From positions 1 to 43,503 of the forward strand of contig PNQY01000032.1 in the NCBI GenBank assembly GCA_002909145.1: a DNA stretch of 43,503 nt. The letters are read 5' to 3'. Positions 8,653 through 14,959 of this stretch are shown here, in pieces. The notes under the pieces are model-generated. The model worked only from the letters and a program-made list of their open reading frames with translations, ran no database searches and was not told where the DNA came from. The stretch's first letter is position 1. Each line of letters starts with the position of its first letter. Source of the stretch: Candidatus Thioglobus perditus. GTDB taxonomy: Bacteria > Pseudomonadota > Gammaproteobacteria > PS1 > Pseudothioglobaceae. The position numbers were made by a program, and so were the translations under genes.

Positions 8653-9956
8653 ACAATAAAGATCAGCCTTTGATTATTATTGTTGATGACGACCAAGCAA
8701 TGCGTGAGTCTTTGTCAGATTATTTTTATCGCGCTAACTTTGTTGTAAATACATATAGCAACGGAGATGAATTTTTAAAAGACATTCAAAATCACCAACC
8801 TGATGTCATTATTTGTGATTTAAAAATGCCTAATATGGATGGTATGGAGGTTCTTAAATCTCTAAAAAATAACAAAAACAATGTGCCATTTATTATGATG
8901 ACAGCACATGGAAACATCCCTAAAGCGGTAGAGGCAATTCAAAATGATGCTTACGATTTTATTGAAAAACCATTTAGCCCAAAAAAACTACAAAAAATGG
9001 CAAACCAAGCCGTTGATAAATACAGAAAAAAATCTAACAAGAAGGACTTGTTGACCCTTCCCTTGGGAAAAAGTGATTCAATAAAAGAATTTCATGATGA
9101 ACTACTAGAGCAGTCAAAAAGTCAAGAAAACCTTTTGCTGATAGGAGAAAAAGGAGTAAACAAACTATTAATAGCAAAAACTATACATCACCATAGCAAT
9201 CAAAGAAAGGCACCATTCGTACATATTAATTGCAGCAAGATGTTAGATTACAATTTCAAAAAGATATTTGTAGATATTGACAATGTGTTTTTTAGTACAA
9301 ATAATGGCTTTCTTTTCTTAGAAAACCTAGACGAGATGCCGATTGAAAACAGAACAAAATTACTTACTGCATTGAAAAGTAAAATAACCAACCTGTCTCC
9401 CAAAAATAATATTTTTAGAATCATATGTTCAATAAAGGAACTCCCACCCAAAGAAAAAAAAGGCACAAATATAGGAAAGATTTGTGCATTAATAGACAAG
9501 AATACACTATATATTCCTGCCTTACGAGAGCACAAAGACGATGTATTTGAATTATTCAATTCATACATAGCACAAGCTGCAAATTTTTATCAAACTTCGG
9601 TGCCTTTATTGCCAGAACAAGACGTTGTAACTTTATCAACATTTGATTGGCCTGGAAATCAGAACCAATTAAAACAAATTGCAGAATTATTTGTTTTGCT
9701 AAATAGAACCGTAAAGACTTCAATTTCACATCTTCTCAAGGTGTCACCTAAAGATGTTACAAATATTGATAATAAATCTAACGAAAACCTGCGCACCTTA
9801 ATGCATAATTTTGAATGTCAGTTTATTACTCAAGCTATGATCGAATGCAAAGGCAACATAACTCAGGTGTGTGATTTGCTAAAAATTCCTAGAAGAACTC
9901 TCAACGAGAAACTAATAAAACACAATATCAAAAGATCTTCCTTCTTACAAGATTAG
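8649..9956 (+). CDS. dctD: DctD-like response regulator with degenerate AAA+ domain
   Basis: This 435-residue regulator has an intact receiver (acidic pair D13/D14, phosphoacceptor D57 in CDLKMP, T in MMTAHG, K in EKPFSP). It also has an NtrC-type central domain and a C-terminal Fis-type helix-turn-helix (residues about 388-430, GNITQVCDLLKIPRRTLNEK). The central domain is decayed. The P-loop reads GEKGVNKL instead of GESGTGKE. The GAFTGA loop that contacts sigma54 is absent, with the segment deleted. The second acidic motif reads FLFLENLDEMP instead of TLFLDEIGEMP. So it probably cannot hydrolyse ATP or activate sigma54, and may act as a simple DNA-binding activator or repressor at sigma70 promoters. 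No -24/-12 promoter is visible before dctP, which agrees. Confidence 0.9.
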   Translation: MNNKDQPLIIIVDDDQAMRESLSDYFYRANFVVNTYSNGDEFLKDIQNHQPDVIICDLKMPNMDGMEVLKSLKNNKNNVPFIMMTAHGNIPKAVEAIQNDAYDFIEKPFSPKKLQKMANQAVDKYRKKSNKKDLLTLPLGKSDSIKEFHDELLEQSKSQENLLLIGEKGVNKLLIAKTIHHHSNQRKAPFVHINCSKMLDYNFKKIFVDIDNVFFSTNNGFLFLENLDEMPIENRTKLLTALKSKITNLSPKNNIFRIICSIKELPPKEKKGTNIGKICALIDKNTLYIPALREHKDDVFELFNSYIAQAANFYQTSVPLLPEQDVVTLSTFDWPGNQNQLKQIAELFVLLNRTVKTSISHLLKVSPKDVTNIDNKSNENLRTLMHNFECQFITQAMIECKGNITQVCDLLKIPRRTLNEKLIKHNIKRSSFLQD

Positions 9957-9960
9957 TCAG

Positions 9961-9978
9961 TAAGCGGAAATCCGCCTA
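9961..9978. promoter_or_regulatory. 18-bp palindrome, copy B, upstream of dctP
   Basis: TAAGCGGAAATCCGCCTA has a 5-bp perfect core (GCGGA AA TCCGC) and outer symmetry. It lies 4 bases after the regulator stop codon and about 108 bases before the dctP start. No T-tract follows it, so a terminator is unlikely. It matches copy A and is a probable DctD-type operator. Confidence 0.6.
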
Positions 9979-10085
9979 ACACATTACAATATATTATACT
10001 TATACTTCTCCTTACTCTTAGATTGAGATTTATATGACATTCTATGAGAATATACAAAAAAATATATATATAGAGGAGAAATAAA

Positions 10086-11084
10086 ATGAAGAAAAATATA
10101 AAATTAATTGCATCTACAATAGTTGCAACGGGGTTGGTACTATCACCAGTATCATATGCTAAAGAAATTGTTATTAAATTTTCACACGTAACTACTGAAG
10201 CCACGCCTAAAGGCAAGGGTGCGATGCTATTTAAAAAAATGGTAGATGAGCGTCTAGGCGGTAAAGTTCGTGTTGAGGTTTATCCAAGCTCTCAACTTTA
10301 TGGCGACAAGGCAGTACTAAAAGCGCTATTACTAAACGATGTGCAACTAGCTGCACCATCTTTATCTAAATTTAGTAAATACACAAAAAAGTGGGCGCTA
10401 TTTGACTTGCCTTTTCTATTTAAGAATCCACAGTCTTTAAACTGTTTTACCGATTCAGCCAAAGGTCAAGAACTACTTGGCGCTACAAACAGAAAAGGAA
10501 TCAAAGGTCTAGGTTATTGGCTTAATGGCATGAAACAAATTTCTGCCAATAAACCATTAATTGTACCTGGAGATGCCAAGGGTTTAAAGTTCCGTATCAT
10601 GAGTTCAGACGTGCTTAAAGCGCAATTTGAAGCAGTAGACGCAAACCCACAAAAAATGGCTTTCTCTGAAGTTTACAATGCTTTGGCAACAGGTGTAATT
10701 GACGGCCAGGAAAACACTTGGTCAAATATTCGCTCAAAGAAGTTCTTCGAAGTGCAAAAAGACACAACCATTTCTGATCATGGTGTTTTAGAGTACGCTT
10801 TGGTTACTAACAAACGTTTTTGGAATGGCTTGCCATCTGATATTCGTATGCAGTTAGACCAAATCATTAAAGAGGTTACTGCTGAAGTAACTCAATTCGC
10901 ACTTGATGCTGCGAAGCAAGATATGAAAACGGTTGCTAATTCTGGCAAAACCAACATTCATACTTTGTCAGATGACCAAAAGCAGCAATGGGTTGCTGCT
11001 ATGAAGCCAGTTTGGGCTCAATTTGAAGACCAAGTTGGTAAAGACAACATTGCTGCAGTACAGCAGTGTAACGCTCAAAACTAA
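10086..11084 (+). CDS. dctP: TRAP transporter periplasmic solute-binding protein (DctP family)
   Basis: This periplasmic protein captures a carboxylate and delivers it to the DctQM permease. The 332-residue precursor starts with a Sec signal peptide, with MKKNIK, a hydrophobic core and a likely cut after SYA near residue 25. The mature part has DctP-family features: an early KFSHVTTEATPKGKGA, VEVYPSSQLYGDK near residue 60, the substrate-binding arginine region LKFRIMSS near residue 170, and GVIDGQENTWSN near residue 210. The ribosome site GAGGAGAAA precedes the ATG. The neighbouring DctB/DctD homologues suggest succinate, fumarate or malate as substrate. Confidence 0.94.
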   Translation: MKKNIKLIASTIVATGLVLSPVSYAKEIVIKFSHVTTEATPKGKGAMLFKKMVDERLGGKVRVEVYPSSQLYGDKAVLKALLLNDVQLAAPSLSKFSKYTKKWALFDLPFLFKNPQSLNCFTDSAKGQELLGATNRKGIKGLGYWLNGMKQISANKPLIVPGDAKGLKFRIMSSDVLKAQFEAVDANPQKMAFSEVYNALATGVIDGQENTWSNIRSKKFFEVQKDTTISDHGVLEYALVTNKRFWNGLPSDIRMQLDQIIKEVTAEVTQFALDAAKQDMKTVANSGKTNIHTLSDDQKQQWVAAMKPVWAQFEDQVGKDNIAAVQQCNAQN

Positions 11085-11091
11085 GGAATCA

Positions 11092-11125
11092 ATAAAACAC
11101 AATCTGTTAAAGGATTGTGTTTTAT
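11092..11125 (+). terminator. Hairpin between dctP and dctQ (attenuator or RNA-stability element)
   Basis: A perfect 13-bp stem (core AAAACACAATC with GATTGTGTTTT) encloses an 8-base loop, 7 bases after the dctP stop. The downstream arm ends in TTTTAT, so it could act as a weak terminator. The usual role of such hairpins after binding-protein genes is to keep the SBP transcript more abundant than the permease transcript. Confidence 0.65.
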
Positions 11126-11162
11126 ATAAACCTTTTTATAATTACGCAAATATTTTTAAACA

Positions 11163-11675
11163 ATGAAGCTATCTAATCTTTTAAATCATATTGAAGAATG
11201 GCTAATTATTCTATTATTAGCATCGATGACGCTACTTACTTTCTCTCAAGTGGCTGCTCGCTATATTTTTAATTCTGGTGCTGTTTGGGCGCTAGAAGTT
11301 ACTACCTATTTATTTGCATGGTTGGTTCTATTAGGCGCCTCCTACATTATTAAATGTGGTGCACACATTGCTGTAGATAGTGTGGTTAACTTACTCTCTA
11401 AAAAGAATCGAAAATTAGTCACTTTAATTGCAATCTCAGCCTGCATGGCATTTGTTATTATTATGTTTATTGGTAGCTATGAGTATGTATCACTACTCAA
11501 AGAAATTGAAATAGAAATGGAGGATTTGCCTGTTTTAGAATGGCATGCAAAGATTATTTTACCGTTGGGTTTTGCGCTAATGTTTTATCGTTTAGTAGAA
11601 GTAATGATTGATGTATTTAATAACAAAACAACAACCATGCACTTCGATGCGCATACAAATGATTATCAAGAATAA
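11163..11675 (+). CDS. dctQ: TRAP transporter small membrane subunit (DctQ)
   Basis: It is the four-helix small subunit that partners with DctM in the inner membrane. The 170-residue protein has four hydrophobic stretches (about residues 13-33, 45-65, 88-110 and 130-150). It also has the DctQ motif FSQVAARYIFNSGAVWALEVTTY in the first half, seen as RY.FN..  and W..E. The gene starts 78 bases after dctP and ends 10 bases before dctM. I see no strong ribosome site before the ATG, which fits lower expression than dctP. Confidence 0.93.
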   Translation: MKLSNLLNHIEEWLIILLLASMTLLTFSQVAARYIFNSGAVWALEVTTYLFAWLVLLGASYIIKCGAHIAVDSVVNLLSKKNRKLVTLIAISACMAFVIIMFIGSYEYVSLLKEIEIEMEDLPVLEWHAKIILPLGFALMFYRLVEVMIDVFNNKTTTMHFDAHTNDYQE

Positions 11676-11685
11676 GGGATAAATT

Positions 11686-12984
11686 ATGGTTATTTTTACT
11701 TTATTTTTTATGCTTTTTGGATTGATGGCGATTGGTGTCCCTGTTGCTTTCTCACTGGGTTTGTCTAGTGTTACTGTTATTGTTTTATTTGGTGATGAGT
11801 CTTTGGCCTCGCTTGCAGGGCATTTGTTCAGTGCAATGGAACACTACACATTGATGGCTATTCCGTTTTTTATTCTTGCCTCTTCTTTTTTATCGAAAGG
11901 AGGTTCGGCACAGCGTCTAGTAGACTTTGCTATTGCTAGTATTGGTTGGCTCAAAGGCGGTTTACCAATGGCATCAGTTTTAGCTTGTATGATGTTTGCA
12001 GCAATCTCTGGATCCTCCCCAGCCACTGTTATTGCTATCGGTTCCATTGTTATTGCTGGCATGGTAAAAGAGGGCTATCCCAAATCATACGCAGCAGGTG
12101 TTATTAGCTCAGCCGGCACTATGGGCATCTTAATACCCCCTTCTATTGTTATGGTTGTATATGCTGCAGCTACTGAAGTGTCAGTAGGTCGAATGTTTTT
12201 AGGTGGAGTTATTCCTGGAATGATTATTGGGTCAATGATGATGGTTACTATTTATTTTACTGCTCGTGCCAAAAATTATCCAAGTGTGCCTTTTAAGGGT
12301 CTTGCAAACTTAGCTAAGGTTTCTACTAGAGCTTCCGGAGGGTTGTTTCTAGTTGTTATTATTATGGGTGGAATTTATGGCGGCATATTCACCCCAACTG
12401 AAGCAGCGGCTGTGGCTGCTGTTTACGCATTTATTCTCGGCGTATTTGTTTATAAAGATATCAAAATTAAAGAAATATCTTTGGTTGTTAAAGATTCTGC
12501 AAAAACATCAATTATGCTAATGTTTATTATTGCAAATGCCATGCTATTCTCTTTTGTACTGACAAACGAACGCATTCCGCACGAAATTGCTGAAACTATA
12601 ATTGCATTTGGGCTCCCTATATGGGGATTTTTATTAATTGTTAACTTGGTGCTACTAATTGCTGGAAACTTTATGGAGCCATCTGCTGTACTGCTTATTA
12701 TGGCGCCTATTTTATTCCCAATCGCTATGGAGATGGGTATAGATCCCATTCATCTTGGAATTATGATGGTGGTTAATATGGAGATTGGTATGCTCACCCC
12801 TCCTGTAGGGCTCAATTTATTCGTCACCTCTAGTATTACTGGCATGCCACTAATTCAAATTATCAAAGCAACCCTACCATGGCTGCTATTAATGATGATA
12901 TTTCTAATGATGATTACCTTCATTCCAACCATCTCAACTTACTTGCCAACTTTACTTATGGGGCCTGAAATTGTAGGTGGCTAA
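11686..12984 (+). CDS. dctM: TRAP transporter large permease subunit (DctM)
   Basis: DctM is the ion-coupled permease of the TRAP system in the inner membrane. The 432-residue protein is almost wholly hydrophobic with about 12 helices. It carries family landmarks such as GVPVAFSLGLSS near the start, AISGSSPATVIAIGSI around residue 105, GTMGILIPPSIVMVVYA near residue 145, and GMLTPPVGLNLFV near residue 365. AAGGGATAAATT precedes the ATG. It ends the dct operon. Substrate is inferred to be a C4-dicarboxylate from the regulator genes. Confidence 0.95.
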   Translation: MVIFTLFFMLFGLMAIGVPVAFSLGLSSVTVIVLFGDESLASLAGHLFSAMEHYTLMAIPFFILASSFLSKGGSAQRLVDFAIASIGWLKGGLPMASVLACMMFAAISGSSPATVIAIGSIVIAGMVKEGYPKSYAAGVISSAGTMGILIPPSIVMVVYAAATEVSVGRMFLGGVIPGMIIGSMMMVTIYFTARAKNYPSVPFKGLANLAKVSTRASGGLFLVVIIMGGIYGGIFTPTEAAAVAAVYAFILGVFVYKDIKIKEISLVVKDSAKTSIMLMFIIANAMLFSFVLTNERIPHEIAETIIAFGLPIWGFLLIVNLVLLIAGNFMEPSAVLLIMAPILFPIAMEMGIDPIHLGIMMVVNMEIGMLTPPVGLNLFVTSSITGMPLIQIIKATLPWLLLMMIFLMMITFIPTISTYLPTLLMGPEIVGG

Positions 12985-13014
12985 AAACCCCATTAACAAG
13001 ATTAATTAAATCTA

Positions 13015-13050
13015 TATATAGGACCTTATAAAGCTACAAGGCCCTATATA
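13015..13050. repeat. Inverted repeat after dctM
   Basis: TATATAGG and CCTATATA pair, followed inside by one mismatch and a CCTT/AAGG stem, 30 bases after the dctM stop. It may mark the end of the dct transcript, but no T-tract follows the stem. Confidence 0.45.
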
Positions 13051-13097
13051 GAGGAAATTTCACACTAAAACTCCTTTAAAAACGACCCTTGTATAAT

Positions 13098-13119
13098 CAC
13101 AAAAATTTAAATTTTTGTG
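13098..13119. repeat. Perfect 22-bp palindrome upstream of the MraZ boxes
   Basis: The sequence CACAAAAATTT is followed directly by its exact reverse complement AAATTTTTGTG, with no spacer. It lies 18 bases before the MraZ box array and 6 bases after a TATAAT-like hexamer. It could be an operator or a weak terminator between dctM and the mra genes. Confidence 0.5.
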
Positions 13120-13137
13120 CCTGTATTTTTTAATAAA

Positions 13138-13177
13138 AAGTGGATTAAAGTGTTCTAAAGTGGTATAAAATGTTCTT
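13138..13177 (+). promoter_or_regulatory. MraZ box array (10-bp direct repeats)
   Basis: Four units with a 10-base period are visible: AAGTGGATTA, AAGTGTTCTA, AAGTGGTATA and AAATGTTCTT. MraZ is known to bind GTGGG repeats spaced by 5 bases before its own operon. Here the core is degenerate (GTGGA, GTGTT, GTGGT, ATGTT) but the period is kept. A promoter-like TTGACT at 13180 with an AT-rich -10 region follows. Confidence 0.65.
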
Positions 13178-13224
13178 TATTGACTTGAGGAGTTAATAAT
13201 TTTAATTATCAATTAGGGGAAAAT

Positions 13225-13302
13225 ATGGACGCATTCTTACAAACATTCATTTACACATCGGCAGCAGTTATTCTTTCATTAGGTTTTGCTACAGTTGTTT
13301 AA
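13225..13302 (+). CDS. 25-residue hydrophobic small protein upstream of mraZ
   Basis: This small open frame is preceded by a strong ribosome site (AGGGGA, 6 bases before the ATG). It encodes a 25-residue peptide that starts MDAFLQTFIYTSAAV and ends LGFATVV, hydrophobic enough for one membrane helix. It lies between the MraZ boxes and mraZ. Its stop is only 12 bases before the mraZ start, which itself lacks a good ribosome site, so mraZ translation may depend on this frame. I know no family for it. It may be a genuine microprotein or a leader peptide coupling translation. Confidence 0.55.
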   Translation: MDAFLQTFIYTSAAVILSLGFATVV

Positions 13303-13314
13303 TATTAGTAAAAA

Positions 13315-13767
13315 ATGTTTAGAGGGGTACATAGCCTAAGTGTTGATGCAAAAGGAAGAATAAAGATTCCCACGCGTCACCAAGCGCAAATCGATAAAAT
13401 TTGCAAAAGCAAAATGGTGCTTAGCATCCACCCAGACGACAACTGCTTACTACTTTACCCTTTGGAAGATTGGCAAATATTAGAGGAAAAAGTTAGCGCC
13501 CTACCATCTTTAAATATCCATACCAAGCGTCTCAAGCGTAAGCTTATTGGCCATGCAACTGATTGCGAGCTTGACAAAGCCTCTCGTGTACTAATCCCTG
13601 CAACTTTAAGAGAATATGCCAATATCGACAAAAAGATTATTATGAGTGGTCAAGGCCATAACTTCGAGTTATGGGACGAGGACACCTGGAACAAACAACT
13701 TGATAACCTTGATTCTCTAAGCAAAGAGCAAGACATACCACCAGAAATAACCCAGCTATCGCTATGA
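13315..13767 (+). CDS. mraZ: Transcriptional regulator MraZ
   Basis: MraZ is a DNA-binding regulator of the division and cell-wall cluster. The 150-residue protein has two tandem SpoVT/AbrB-like units, each with the DxxxR motif: VDAKGRIKIP near residue 10 and LDKASRVLIPATLREYA near residue 83. It is likely autoregulated through the degenerate MraZ boxes upstream. Its stop overlaps the rsmH start as ATGA. Confidence 0.95.
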   Translation: MFRGVHSLSVDAKGRIKIPTRHQAQIDKICKSKMVLSIHPDDNCLLLYPLEDWQILEEKVSALPSLNIHTKRLKRKLIGHATDCELDKASRVLIPATLREYANIDKKIIMSGQGHNFELWDEDTWNKQLDNLDSLSKEQDIPPEITQLSL

Positions 13768-14690
13768 TAAGTAATCATCACCAATCAGTGATGTTTACCG
13801 AATCGATTGATGCGCTTAATATAAAAAAAGACGGAATTTATATAGATGCGACCTTTGGTCGTGGTGGGCATACTTGTGGAATACTAGACAAAATAGGTGA
13901 AAATGGTAGAGTTATTGCGCTTGATCAGGACATTAGTGCAATTGAGTATGCAAAAGATAATCTTATGGATAAACGCTTAAAAGTTATACATAGCCCCTTT
14001 GCAAATATGTATGAGATTGTATCTCAACTAAATCTTGTTGGCAAAATTGACGGGGTATTAATGGACCTAGGAGTGTCATCGCCACAGCTAGACAATAAAG
14101 AGCGAGGCTTCAGCTTTAACACTGACGGCCCTCTAGATATGCGTATGGATCAGACAAATGGTACAAGTGCAGCACAGTGGCTGTATAGTGCAGATGAAGA
14201 AGAAATTGCTAATGTAATTTATAGGTTTGGTGAGGAGAAAAGGTCCAGACATATTGCCAGTGCAATTAAAAAACACCAAAAGGACAATGTAATTGAGACC
14301 ACTCTACAATTAGCAAATATTATTAGTGGTGTGGTCAAATCTAAAAAAAACAAACACCCTGCAACTAGATCGTTCCAAGCAATACGTATATTCATAAATC
14401 AAGAGCTAAATCAATTAACGCAGGCATTGGAAAAATCAATAGACTTATTAAGCCCTAATGGCAGGCTTGCCATTATAAGTTTTCACTCAATAGAAGACCG
14501 AATTGTTAAACGTTTTATTCAAAAAAATTCACGACAAAAGTCGCTACCAAAAGGTTTGCCAATTGTCAACGAAAAAATAAAAAAAACCAAACTAAAGGAC
14601 TTAGGTAAAAAATTTGCCAGCAAGGATGAGGTTAAAGTAAATAAACGCTCTAGAAGTGCAATATTAAGGGTAGCAGAGAAATCCAAATGA
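13764..14690 (+). CDS. rsmH: 16S rRNA m4C1402 methyltransferase RsmH (MraW)
   Basis: RsmH uses S-adenosylmethionine to methylate N4 of C1402 in 16S rRNA. The 308-residue protein begins with HHQSVMFTESIDAL and has the SAM-binding segment YIDATFGRGGHT near residue 27. It also has ALDQD near residue 52, MDLGVSSPQLDN near residue 100, and the C-terminal ISFHSIEDRIVKRF near residue 240. Length is typical. ATGA overlaps join it to mraZ before and ftsL after. Confidence 0.97.
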   Translation: MISNHHQSVMFTESIDALNIKKDGIYIDATFGRGGHTCGILDKIGENGRVIALDQDISAIEYAKDNLMDKRLKVIHSPFANMYEIVSQLNLVGKIDGVLMDLGVSSPQLDNKERGFSFNTDGPLDMRMDQTNGTSAAQWLYSADEEEIANVIYRFGEEKRSRHIASAIKKHQKDNVIETTLQLANIISGVVKSKKNKHPATRSFQAIRIFINQELNQLTQALEKSIDLLSPNGRLAIISFHSIEDRIVKRFIQKNSRQKSLPKGLPIVNEKIKKTKLKDLGKKFASKDEVKVNKRSRSAILRVAEKSK

Positions 14691-14959
14691 GGTTTTTAAT
14701 AAACAGATTCAAAATAAATATAACTCTTGGAGTTGCTATCATTGCCCTTAGTATTATGGCCATATATTGGCATCAACAAATGCATATTTTGTATGAAGAA
14801 TCTAAAAAAATTGAGAAAAAAAATCAGCAAATAATTGCTATGCAAAAGCAACTACTTACAGAACAATCACAAAAAATTAGTGGCAAAGAAATTAAAGAAA
14901 AAGCTTTGGAGTATTTAAAAATGAAAACTCCTAAAAATATAAAACAAATTACATTATGA
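14687..14959 (+). CDS. ftsL: Cell division protein FtsL
   Basis: FtsL is a small bitopic divisome protein that acts with FtsB and FtsQ to activate septal synthesis. The 90-residue product has one membrane helix at about residues 10-27 (ITLGVAIIALSIMAIYW). A periplasmic coiled-coil rich in K, E and Q follows. Sequence identity is weak as usual for FtsL. The assignment rests on size, topology and its position between rsmH and ftsI, with ATGA overlaps on both sides. Confidence 0.9.
   Translation: MRFLINRFKINITLGVAIIALSIMAIYWHQQMHILYEESKKIEKKNQQIIAMQKQLLTEQSQKISGKEIKEKALEYLKMKTPKNIKQITL

Noticed and set aside
9957-10085. Sigma54 promoter for dctP
   Set aside because: No GG-N10-GC pair is present, and the regulator lacks GAFTGA.
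13015-13050. Intrinsic terminator for dctM
   Set aside because: The stem is real but no T-tract follows, so it is listed only as an inverted repeat.
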